Assembly: GCA_009922885.1 (NCBI GenBank)
Contig: RFUP01000042.1
Coordinates: forward strand, 1 to 11,222
Length of the DNA: 11,222 nucleotides
Direction of reading: 5' to 3'
Source of the DNA: Paracoccaceae bacterium
GTDB taxonomy: Bacteria > Pseudomonadota > Alphaproteobacteria > Rhodobacterales > Rhodobacteraceae
Shown: piece after piece, positions 1-5,600 of the stretch
Layout: every line of letters starts with the position of its first letter
Numbering within the stretch: position 1 is the first letter of the stretch
Translations under genes and position numbers: made by a program
Notes under the pieces: model-generated
The model's database searches: none
Told to the model about the DNA's origin: nothing
Seen by the model: the letters and a program-made list of their open reading frames with translations, nothing else

Positions 1-860
1 TAGTCGCCGTTGTCGATCAGAGTACCGTCACCCGATGGATCAGAAAGTTTGTCCCATTCAAAGCTCTCGCGGACGGTGGTCGTGCCGCCACCCTGCCCTG
101 CCAGATCGCTGTCGCCATAGATCGTGTCATTGCCCGCGCCGCCCTCGACGCTGTCCTTGCCGCCGCCGGCATAGACCTTGTCAGCGCCGTCCCCGGCCTT
201 GACCGTGTCGTTGCCGTCGCCGGCAAGGATCACGTCCATGTTGCCCGAGGTGCCGGGCAGGACTGCGTCATTCGCATCAACACGGTCGCCTTCCGGGTCT
301 CCGGTGTAGTTTACATCGATGAGGTCGGCATTGTTTGTCCCCTCGACATACCCATCCTTCACCACGATGGGTGTCGGGGCCGTCAGAGTTGTATTGTCGA
401 CACTCTGGTTAGTGTACCAACCCGAGTAGTTGCTACCGGTCACGCCAGTGATCTGAAGCGAGGATATCTGCAGATTATCAAGCGTCCCACCATTCAGCAG
501 ATCACTGATGAATAGGTCGCCGTTTTGCTGCTGGAACGCGACGACTTCCACAGTCTTGGTGCTGCCGTCAGCAAGCGTCAGCTTCACGTTCAGCGAGAGT
601 GTACCATCTGTGTAGTTGGTAACTGTACCAGAGCCGGCGTTGTACGAGACGTTATCGTAGTAGTGATTGCCTTCGTCATCTGCGACGACACCGTTATGGT
701 CTTTATCATAATAAGTAACCGCAACGAGCTTCATCTGGGTGTAGTCGCGTGTGACTCCAACAAGGTTGCCTGCGTGCTCGGAAACATAGTCTGCTTCATA
801 CGAATCCAAAGAAGAGAAGTTCCCCAGATAGATGGCTTTAATCGTGCCAGTCGCAGTCAT
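1..860 (-). CDS. RTX-type calcium-binding protein, N-terminal part (runs off the left edge)
   Basis: The frame is open from an ATG at 860-858 down to the window edge, giving 286 residues. A GAGGAGA ribosome site about 8 bases upstream supports the start. There is no N-terminal signal peptide, as expected for RTX proteins exported by type I secretion through a C-terminal signal, which here would lie outside the window. Residues 1-165 form a beta-rich, Thr/Asn/Gly-rich leader domain that contains a textbook EF-hand loop (D52, D54, N56, G57, V59, E63). Residues 166-200 carry a TGDPEGDRVD linker that I associate with Rhodobacteraceae RTX proteins that also carry Hint domains. Four tandem nonapeptides of the GGxGxDxhx type follow at residues 212-247. 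Family knowledge says such repeats fold as a calcium-bound beta roll. The C-terminal activity (Hint, protease or other) cannot be seen. The leader is visibly less GC-rich than the repeat part. RTX identity is secure; function is open. Confidence 0.9.
   Translation of the reverse strand, partial: MTATGTIKAIYLGNFSSLDSYEADYVSEHAGNLVGVTRDYTQMKLVAVTYYDKDHNGVVADDEGNHYYDNVSYNAGSGTVTNYTDGTLSLNVKLTLADGSTKTVEVVAFQQQNGDLFISDLLNGGTLDNLQISSLQITGVTGSNYSGWYTNQSVDNTTLTAPTPIVVKDGYVEGTNNADLIDVNYTGDPEGDRVDANDAVLPGTSGNMDVILAGDGNDTVKAGDGADKVYAGGGKDSVEGGAGNDTIYGDSDLAGQGGGTTTVRESFEWDKLSDPSGDGTLIDNGD
120..227 (-). repeat. Four tandem 27-bp units encoding RTX nonapeptides
   Basis: On the minus strand residues 212-247 read LAGDGNDTV, KAGDGADKV, YAGGGKDSV and EGGAGNDTI. 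These are four consecutive nonapeptides fitting the RTX consensus, with Gly at positions 3 and 5, Asp at 6 or 7 and a hydrophobic residue at 9. The register breaks at residue 248 into a Gly/Thr-rich stretch. The repeat lies in coding sequence and is a protein repeat, not a mobile or regulatory one. Confidence 0.85.
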
Positions 861-938
861 AACTCAGTCTCCTCACATGCGGCCCAGTCACCGCAACAAA
901 TCCATCGCCCTGACGGAGTCGGATGTACCCGACGCACA

Positions 939-951
939 GAAACGGCGTTTC
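939..951. promoter_or_regulatory. Perfect 13-base dyad upstream of the RTX gene
   Basis: GAAACG and CGTTTC arms flank a single central G, making a perfect odd-length palindrome whose near edge is 79 bases upstream of the RTX start codon. A short dyad this far ahead of a start codon is the size and place of a regulator half-site pair, but I cannot assign it to a known regulator. A second, looser inverted repeat (GTCGG/CCGAC, 6-base spacer) sits at 918-933, between the dyad and the gene. Chance occurrence is possible. Confidence 0.25.
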
Positions 952-1324
952 CAAGTCAGTTCTGCCCGCCCAGAAGCGGACATCTAAAGTGACGAATTGG
1001 CAAAATGATGTTCGGAAAGAGACTCGCTATGGGCACTCCGACCCAAGACAGCGTGCATCTAGAGGACAGGCATGATCATCCCGTCCGTAGGAAGCAATCC
1101 CACCAAACAGCATCTTAACGACGCGCCACTCAAACCTGGCCGCCCCCGTGGCCACACCCCCAGTTGGGTAGGTCATATGTATACGAGAGGATTGCCGCAT
1201 CAAAGAGGGGATTTCGACGTCAAGGTTCCCCGGTGGTTGTTGCAGCGCGTCGCGGCACCCCGCCGAGAACGGATATTGTTTCCATATTTTACCCAATAAA
1301 GGGAAGCGCTGGCGTCAATCCTTG

Positions 1325-1382
1325 CCTAAAGGCGGAGTTTTTCTTCCTAAAGGCGTTTGATAGGCGATCCAGCACGCCTTTA
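1325..1382. repeat. Phased CCTAAAGGCG direct repeats with an inverted third arm
   Basis: CCTAAAGGCG occurs exactly at 1325-1334 and at 1346-1355, a 21-bp period. The AGGCG core recurs at 1362-1366, a further 11 bp on, so three cores lie on one face of the helix. The second copy also pairs with ACGCCTTTA at 1374-1382: TAAAGGCGT (1348-1356) is its perfect 9-base inverted partner across a 17-base loop. This could be a protein-binding array or a stem-loop in a transcript. The gene it serves is unclear: the RTX start is 465 bp to the left and tRNA-Leu lies 234 bp to the right. Confidence 0.4.
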
Positions 1383-1615
1383 TCGAGATTTTTAGTTGCC
1401 CAGACCTCAACAAATGCGCCGCAGCTCTCCTCGAAAGGACGTTGCCCAAATGCAGCAGGGAAGAAGCCGAAAAACGTTCAACATTTCATCAATCCGGCTT
1501 TTGGGCCGTTTTGATGCCCATCTGGAAACCATCAAGGCTGGCGAAATGACAATTTTGAACATCCAGAATTCGAATCACCATAGGGATCAGGCGATATCCG
1601 TTCGGATGGAGGGGA

Positions 1616-1701
1616 TGGTGCCCAAGGTCGGACTCGAACCGACATATCGTTGCCGATGGCGGATTTTGAATCCGCTGCGTCTACCATTCCGCCACTTGGG
1701 C
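1616..1701 (-). tRNA. tRNA-Leu (anticodon CAA, reads UUG)
   Basis: The minus strand folds as a class II tRNA of 86 bases including an encoded CCA (the tRNA body begins at 1701 and CCA occupies 1618-1616). The acceptor stem is GCCCAAG/CTTGGGC with discriminator A. The anticodon stem GCGGA/TCCGC holds the loop TTCAAAA, so the anticodon is CAA. A long variable arm, diagnostic of Leu and Ser tRNAs, precedes the T arm with GGTTCGAGTCC. All stems pair without mismatch. The gene is divergent from the DedA gene, with 103 bases between them. Confidence 0.97.
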
Positions 1702-1715
1702 ATGTGTGTGCGATA

Positions 1716-1745
1716 TATCTATGTGCCTACGAGGTAAAGCGGAAA
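1716..1745 (-). promoter_or_regulatory. Possible promoter of tRNA-Leu
   Basis: Reading the minus strand, TAGATA (1721-1716) lies 14 bases before the mature 5' end of the tRNA, a sensible distance for a -10 box with a short 5' leader. A weak -35 candidate TTTCCG (1745-1740) is 18 bases upstream of it. The tRNA-Gly in this window has a similar TAGATC box, which supports the -10 more than the -35. Confidence 0.3.
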
Positions 1746-1760
1746 ACCGACTTTTAGGGG

Positions 1761-1786
1761 TGCAAGATGCACGATATGCAGATGCA
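1761..1786. promoter_or_regulatory. Cluster of four TGCA words in the DedA leader
   Basis: TGCA occurs at 1761, 1768, 1777 and 1783, within 26 bases ending 18 bases before the DedA start codon. The first two make a GTGCA-AGA-TGCAC dyad (1760-1772) and the last two a TGCA-GA-TGCA direct pair. This is denser than chance would suggest. It may be an operator for the DedA-DsbB pair or a leader structure. I know no regulator with this exact site. Confidence 0.2.
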
Positions 1787-1804
1787 AAATAACGAGACAC
1801 CGTC

Positions 1805-2383
1805 ATGCTTAAGAACCTTTACGATTGGACCATTGCTCAAGCTGAAAAACCCTACGCTCTTTGGGTTCTATTCTGCGTCGCTTTCGTGGAAAGCTCGGTG
1901 TTCCCGATCCCGCCGGACGTGTTGATGATCCCCATGATCCTTGCACGTCCGACCAAAGCGTTTTCCATCGCCATGGTATGTTTGGTTGGGTCAGTCTTCG
2001 GCGGTATCTTGGGATATTGGATCGGAGCCTCTTTCTATGATCAACTTGGCGCTCCGATCCTTCAATCCCTCGGCAAAGCTGGCCAAATGGCGGAGTTCAA
2101 CGAACGCTTCAATGATCTCGGCTTCTGGCCCGTTTTGGTCGCCGGAATCACTCCATTCCCCTACAAGGTCATCACGATCATGTCGGGCTGGACAGGACTT
2201 CCCTTCTCAACGTTCCTCGTGACATCCATCATCGCAAGAGGCTTGCGCTTCTTTATCGTTGCCGCACTGCTTTGGCGCTTCGGTGCGCCGATCCGGGACT
2301 TTATCGAGAAACGGTTGGGGCTTATGTTCACTCTCTTCGTCGCCATTCTCGCGGCGGGCTTTATTGCGGTGAAGTTCCTATGA
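1805..2383 (+). CDS. DedA/YqaA-type membrane protein (VTT/SNARE-associated domain)
   Basis: The product is a 192-residue integral inner-membrane protein of the DedA superfamily, closest by eye to the short YqaA branch. The family is linked to lipid (undecaprenyl phosphate or phospholipid) translocation and to maintenance of proton motive force. Features visible are the re-entrant loop FVESSVFPIPPD (residues 27-38), a Gly-rich GGILGYWIG (66-74), the second hallmark loop AGITPFPYKVITIMSG (113-128), and the conserved Arg-bearing segment SIIARGLRFF (141-150, R145 and R148), followed by a C-terminal hydrophobic helix (172-192). Length is normal for the branch. The start has only a modest GAGAC ribosome site. 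Its TGA stop overlaps the ATG of the DsbB gene, so the two are translationally coupled. The substrate cannot be inferred from sequence. Confidence 0.92.
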   Translation: MLKNLYDWTIAQAEKPYALWVLFCVAFVESSVFPIPPDVLMIPMILARPTKAFSIAMVCLVGSVFGGILGYWIGASFYDQLGAPILQSLGKAGQMAEFNERFNDLGFWPVLVAGITPFPYKVITIMSGWTGLPFSTFLVTSIIARGLRFFIVAALLWRFGAPIRDFIEKRLGLMFTLFVAILAAGFIAVKFL

Positions 2384-2847
2384 CCCAAAAACAGATTGCT
2401 CTGCTTGCCGCCTTCGGCTCTGCCGCTTTGCTACTCGGCGCTTTCATGTCGCAAGCACTAGGGTGGGCTCCGTGTAAGATGTGCCTCTGGCAACGCTGGC
2501 CCCACGCGGCGGCCGTGGCCGTTGGGGGCGCTGTGCTCCTCTTCGGTGCCAACCGTCTCTTGCTGGCCCTCGGAAGTCTTTCCGCATTCGCCACGGCTGC
2601 CATTGGCGTCTATCACTCCGGTGTTGAACTGAAATTGTGGCAAGGCCCCACCTCCTGCACATCCAGCGGCGCGGGCTTAGGCGGGCTTTCCGGCTCCTCT
2701 CTCCTACCCGGCGGCTCCGAAGCCCCTGCCCTCGTGCTGTGTGACACACTCACACCGTTTTTCCTCGGCCTGACTATGGCAAATTACAACGCGATCTTTT
2801 CGGTTGGTCTGGGCCTCTTGTGGGCTTGGGCCGCAACGCGGAACTAA
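2380..2847 (+). CDS. dsbB: DsbB-like disulfide bond formation protein
   Basis: This is a 155-residue, four-helix inner-membrane thiol oxidase that, in the family, reoxidises DsbA and passes electrons to quinone. The start is placed at the ATG at 2380, overlapping the upstream stop as ATGA. The same frame is open from 2272, but that extension lies inside the DedA gene and adds nothing family-like. Membrane segments fall near residues 6-24, 42-60, 61-80 and 126-150. The first redox pair is C32-x-x-C35 in PCKMCLWQRW, with Arg39 in the conserved place. The second periplasmic pair is C93 and C121, 28 apart, similar to E. coli C104/C130. YHSGVEL (78-84) matches the family's third-helix motif. The stop codon overlaps that of the convergent Lrp gene by 3 bases. 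A weak hairpin (GGGCCG at 2828-2833 with CGGCTC at 2848-2853) followed by ATTTCTTT may end transcription. Confidence 0.9.
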   Translation: MTQKQIALLAAFGSAALLLGAFMSQALGWAPCKMCLWQRWPHAAAVAVGGAVLLFGANRLLLALGSLSAFATAAIGVYHSGVELKLWQGPTSCTSSGAGLGGLSGSSLLPGGSEAPALVLCDTLTPFFLGLTMANYNAIFSVGLGLLWAWAATRN

Positions 2848-3278
2848 CGGCTCGATTTCTTTGTCGAAAGATACAGGTGCGTTTCAGATGAGATCACGCC
2901 CTCGATGCGGCGAATCTTGCCGATCGCAGTGTCGAAATCTTCAAGCGTTTCAGTGCCCATTTCGACGACAATATCCCACCGACCGTTTGTGGAATGGATC
3001 GTCCTCACCTCCGGCATTCCGCTGATCTGCCGAATGATCTTGTCCGTTCCGCGCCCCTCGATCCCCACAAGCGTGACGCCCCGAACCGGTACGTGAGCCA
3101 CATCGCCTTTCAAGATCACACCATATCCCAATATCTCGCCGTCCGCCTGAAGGCGCTCAAGCCGCGTCCGAACGGTGGTTCGTGACATGCCAAGCTCCGC
3201 CGCCAGCGTGGAAAGCGACGCACGTGCATCAGTGCGCAAGATGCTGATCAAGGCGCGATCAACCTTATCAATTGGCAA
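2844..3278 (-). CDS. Lrp/AsnC-family transcriptional regulator
   Basis: The product is a 144-residue DNA-binding regulator of normal Lrp/AsnC length. Residues 1-60 form the winged helix-turn-helix, with the recognition region LAAELGMSRTTVRTRLERL at 25-43. Residues 65-140 form the ligand-binding RAM/AsnC domain, with the NGRWDIVVEM strand at 98-107 and a typical C-terminal HLYLSTKK. The start codon is TTG (3278-3276): the only nearby ATG is out of frame, and GGAGGA sits at 3290-3285, 6 bases upstream of the TTG. The gene is divergent from arginase across 111 bases, which by the usual logic of this family makes it the local regulator of arginine or ornithine breakdown, sensing one of those amino acids. 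The effector is inferred, not seen. Confidence 0.93.
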   Translation of the reverse strand: MPIDKVDRALISILRTDARASLSTLAAELGMSRTTVRTRLERLQADGEILGYGVILKGDVAHVPVRGVTLVGIEGRGTDKIIRQISGMPEVRTIHSTNGRWDIVVEMGTETLEDFDTAIGKIRRIEGVISSETHLYLSTKKSSR

Positions 3279-3289
3279 CTTCGTTCCTC

Positions 3290-3351
3290 CATTTTGAATT
3301 CGAATGCCCCATTTCGATCAATATGGCTACTTTTTTACTTCTCATTTTGAA
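3290..3351. promoter_or_regulatory. Candidate Lrp-type operator with three phased CATTTYGAW boxes
   Basis: In the 111-base divergent region, CATTTTGAA occurs at 3290-3298 and again at 3343-3351, with CATTTCGAT at 3310-3318. Offsets are 20, 33 and 53 bp, close to 2, 3 and 5 helical turns. The first box abuts an inverted partner TTCGAATG (3299-3306), giving an imperfect 17-bp dyad with CATT...AATG ends. Lrp-type octamers bind several phased, degenerate AT-rich dyads, so this fits. The first box touches the regulator's own ribosome site, and the third ends 38 bases before the arginase start, so both autoregulation and control of arginase are plausible. Confidence 0.5.
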
Positions 3352-3389
3352 AAGATTTTGGACTGCAAAAGCGTTGCAGGACATTCAAG

Positions 3390-4319
3390 ATGAACACCAA
3401 GTCCAATATTTTGCTCATCGGTGCCCCTATGGATTGCGGAAAGCGCCGCCAAGGCTGCTTGATGGGCCCCGATAGCTACAGAACCGCAGGATTGGCCGAA
3501 GCACTGCGCTCTCTCGGCCACTCCGTTTCGGACCTCGGCAACGTGCAACCGCGCGTGATGCCGACGCCACCCAATTCGGACAAGCTTTACGCATTGGCCG
3601 AAAACATCGCCTGGACTGAAGCCTTGATGCAGGCTGGCCGTGAGGCGCTAAAATCAGGTGTGCCGATTTTTCTTGGCGGGGATCACGCGCTGTCGCTCGG
3701 TTCGGTGGCCGCGGCCGCCGCACATTCTGCCGAATGCGGACGCCCCCAGTTCGTACTTTGGCTGGATGCCCATTCGGACTTCCACACCCCGCACACTACG
3801 GAAAGCGGCAACCTGCACGGCACGCCTCTGGCTTATATCACTGGTCGAGAGGGCTTCGATCACTTTCCTACACTGCCTTCCACCGTGCCCGAGACGAATG
3901 TTTGCATCATCGGTCTGCGTTCGGTCGACGGCTCGGAACGTACCGCGCTTCAGACCAGCAAAATTTCCCGTCACGACATGCGCGAAATCGACGAACAAGG
4001 CATTTCCCGGCCGCTTTGCAACTTCCTTGAGCGGGTTGCCGCCGTGAATGGCCATCTGCATGTCTCACTCGACGTCGACTTCCTGGATCCCTCCGTAGCG
4101 CCCGCCGTTGGCACAACTGTTCCCGGCGGCGCGACTGTGCGGGAAGCGCATCTGGTCATGGAGCTGATTTGCGACAGCGGCCTGATGACCTCTCTCGATC
4201 TCGTCGAACTCAACCCGTTTCTGGACGAGCGCGGCCGCACGGCACAGCTCATGGTCGATCTTGCCGCCTCCGGCTTCGGGCGCCGCGTCTTCGACCGCCC
4301 CACCCGCGCCTATTCCTGA
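3390..4319 (+). CDS. rocF: Arginase
   Basis: This 309-residue ureohydrolase is predicted to cut L-arginine into L-ornithine and urea in the cytoplasm with a dinuclear manganese centre. All metal ligands are present: H99 in GGDHAL, D126, H128 and D130 in DAHSD, and D228 and D230 in SLDVDFLDP. E273 lies in the VELNP motif. SGNLHGTPLAY (139-149) matches arginase rather than agmatinase or formimidoylglutamase. At the position of human arginase N130 the sequence has H132 (FHTP), a substitution near the substrate carboxylate site. The ATG has AGGAC about 10 bases upstream. The gene is 13 bases ahead of ornithine cyclodeaminase, so the two form an operon for arginine-to-proline conversion, like the arginase/cyclodeaminase clusters of Agrobacterium and Brucella. 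Confidence 0.95.
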   Translation: MNTKSNILLIGAPMDCGKRRQGCLMGPDSYRTAGLAEALRSLGHSVSDLGNVQPRVMPTPPNSDKLYALAENIAWTEALMQAGREALKSGVPIFLGGDHALSLGSVAAAAAHSAECGRPQFVLWLDAHSDFHTPHTTESGNLHGTPLAYITGREGFDHFPTLPSTVPETNVCIIGLRSVDGSERTALQTSKISRHDMREIDEQGISRPLCNFLERVAAVNGHLHVSLDVDFLDPSVAPAVGTTVPGGATVREAHLVMELICDSGLMTSLDLVELNPFLDERGRTAQLMVDLAASGFGRRVFDRPTRAYS

Positions 4320-4332
4320 TAGCGAGGACATT

Positions 4333-5394
4333 ATGCAAACACCTTCCGACAAGGCCCTGGTCCCATTCATCTCGGTCAAGAACATGATGGCGCTGGTCCA
4401 TCACATTGGCATCAGCGCGTTCCTCAAAGGCCTCGCAGCGGAAATCGAAGCCGATTTCAAACGCTGGCCAAAATTCGACAAGACCCCGCGCGTTGCAGCG
4501 CATTCCGATGTTGGCGTGATCGAACTGATGCCAACATCGGATGGTGAGATGTACGGGTTCAAATATGTCAACGGCCACCCGAAGAACGCCAATGAAGGGC
4601 TGCAAACCGTCACAGGCTTCGGACTGTTGTCCGATGTGAAGTCAGGCTACCCCATCCTTCTCTCTGAGATGACCCTGCTCACAGCCCTCCGGACAGCGGC
4701 AACCTCCGCATTGGCCGCCAAATACCTTGCGCCAAACAATGCCCGCACAATGGCGATGATCGGCAATGGCGCACAATCCGAGTTTCAGTGCCTTGCCTTC
4801 CATGCCATCTGCGGGGTTCAGGAATTCCGCCTGTTCGACATCGATCCTTCCGCGACGGCAAAAGCACGCGCCAACCTCTCCCGTTTTGGCTTGAACACAG
4901 TTGCCTGCTCGAGCGCGGAAGAAGCCATCCAAGGCGCTCAAATCATAACAACCTGCACCGCAGACAAGCAGCATGCCACTGTCCTCACCGACAACATGGT
5001 CGGCTCTGGTGTCCACATCAACGGCGTCGGCGGGGACTGCCCCGGCAAGACAGAGATCGCACCGGGCATTCTTCACCGCTCATCGATTTTCGTCGAGTAT
5101 CCTCCGCAAACCCGGATAGAAGGCGAGATCCAGCAACTGGCCCCGGATCATCCCGTCACCGAGCTTTGGCGGGTCATAATGGGAGAAGCCAAAGGCCGAT
5201 GCTCGCGGGAAGAGATCACTCTCTTTGATAGCGTTGGTTTCGCCATCGAAGATTTTTCCGCGCTCCGCTTTGTTAAGAAACAAATCCAGGACAGCCAATT
5301 TGCCGAATATCTTGACTTGCTCGCCGATCCCGACGAACCGAAAGACCTCTTCGGCATGCTCCTCCGCGCCGCCCCCAACAGCATTGCAGCTTGA
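4333..5394 (+). CDS. ocd: Ornithine cyclodeaminase
   Basis: A 353-residue enzyme of the ornithine cyclodeaminase/mu-crystallin family, predicted to convert L-ornithine to L-proline plus ammonia using bound NAD. The start is the ATG at 4333 with a GCGAGGAC ribosome site; the same frame is open from 4261, but that part lies inside the arginase gene. Substrate-region residues include K77 in FKYVN and R120 in LRTAA. The NAD-binding Rossmann loop is IGNGAQSEFQ (143-152), and the likely catalytic Asp is D235 in NGVGGDCPGKTE. These line up with K69, R112 and D228 of the Pseudomonas putida enzyme, as I recall them. Length matches true cyclodeaminases (about 350) rather than shorter alanine dehydrogenase-like relatives. 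With arginase upstream, ornithine is the expected substrate. Confidence 0.94.
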   Translation: MQTPSDKALVPFISVKNMMALVHHIGISAFLKGLAAEIEADFKRWPKFDKTPRVAAHSDVGVIELMPTSDGEMYGFKYVNGHPKNANEGLQTVTGFGLLSDVKSGYPILLSEMTLLTALRTAATSALAAKYLAPNNARTMAMIGNGAQSEFQCLAFHAICGVQEFRLFDIDPSATAKARANLSRFGLNTVACSSAEEAIQGAQIITTCTADKQHATVLTDNMVGSGVHINGVGGDCPGKTEIAPGILHRSSIFVEYPPQTRIEGEIQQLAPDHPVTELWRVIMGEAKGRCSREEITLFDSVGFAIEDFSALRFVKKQIQDSQFAEYLDLLADPDEPKDLFGMLLRAAPNSIAA

Positions 5395-5418
5395 TCGTTC
5401 AGCGCTCCACAGAGGCAC

Positions 5419-5447
5419 TTGTAGCCTGTTCGAAGCACTGTTAGATC
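5419..5447 (+). promoter_or_regulatory. Probable promoter of tRNA-Gly
   Basis: TTGTAG (5419-5424) and TAGATC (5442-5447) are 17 bases apart, and the -10 candidate ends 11 bases before the mature 5' end of tRNA-Gly. Both spacing and placement are what a sigma-70-type tRNA promoter needs. I see no clear terminator between the cyclodeaminase stop and this site. Confidence 0.5.
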
Positions 5448-5458
5448 ATCAAAACGGT

Positions 5459-5533
5459 GCGGGCGTAGTTCAGAGGTAGAACGTCAGCTTCCCAAGCTGA
5501 ATGTCGTGGGTTCGATTCCCATCGCCCGCTCCA
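5459..5533 (+). tRNA. tRNA-Gly (anticodon CCC, reads GGG)
   Basis: A 75-base cloverleaf including an encoded CCA. The acceptor stem is GCGGGCG/CGCCCGC with discriminator T. The D arm contains AGTTCAGAGGTAGAAC. The anticodon stem TCAGC/GCTGA holds the loop TTCCCAA, so the anticodon is CCC. The T arm reads GTGGGTTCGATTCCCAT. All stems pair. It follows the cyclodeaminase by 64 bases and precedes the AbrB gene on the same strand. Confidence 0.97.
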
Positions 5534-5600
5534 TTTGTAAGGCTTTCCCCATCGTGTGCTGAAGCCTCACTTATTTTTGGCACCGGTGGAGCATCCCGGA

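Larger units (their letters stand above)
861..1615. other. Gene-poor stretch between the RTX gene and tRNA-Leu
   Basis: I see no credible protein gene in these 755 bases. Open frames at 1027-1296 (minus), 1164-1514 (plus) and 1396-1737 (plus) lack good ribosome sites and their products resemble no family I know; the last one reads through the tRNA. What the stretch does hold is a perfect 13-base dyad at 939-951, a phased AGGCG repeat with an inverted arm at 1325-1382, and a weak hairpin at 1495-1508 (CGGC/GCCG arms, 6-base loop) followed by TTTT. The RTX promoter and a short processed tail of the tRNA-Leu transcript must also lie here, but I could not pin down either. A small RNA gene cannot be excluded by eye. 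Confidence 0.6.

Noticed and set aside
120..227. Tandem 27-bp repeat as a minisatellite or CRISPR-like array
   Set aside because: The units are in frame and encode RTX nonapeptides, with degenerate third positions and no spacers.
525..992. Plus-strand open frame of 155 codons
   Set aside because: It is antisense to the RTX gene, which has a good start, ribosome site and recognisable domains; this frame is its shadow.
1495..1512. Rho-independent terminator (CGGC/GCCG hairpin then TTTT)
   Set aside because: The stem is only four pairs and no plus-strand gene precedes it; mentioned under the gene-poor stretch but not called.
1164..1514. Plus-strand open frame of 116 codons in the gene-poor stretch
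   Set aside because: It starts at a TTG without a ribosome site, has a composition unlike the neighbouring genes and contains the phased repeat; nothing supports translation.
1..1701. Genomic island inserted at the 3' end of tRNA-Leu
   Set aside because: The placement is suggestive (RTX gene and gene-poor DNA on the 3' side), but I found no duplicated tRNA 3' end, integrase or mobility gene; the best match, TGCCCAA near 1444, is only 7 bases.
1396..1737. Plus-strand open frame of 113 codons
   Set aside because: Its second half (GLEPTYRCRWRILNPL...) is the well-known false product of reading a tRNA-Leu gene on the opposite strand; no ribosome site and no family likeness in the rest.
4249..4605. 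Minus-strand frame across the arginase-cyclodeaminase junction
   Set aside because: It overlaps two genes with complete active sites on the plus strand; no ribosome site or family likeness.
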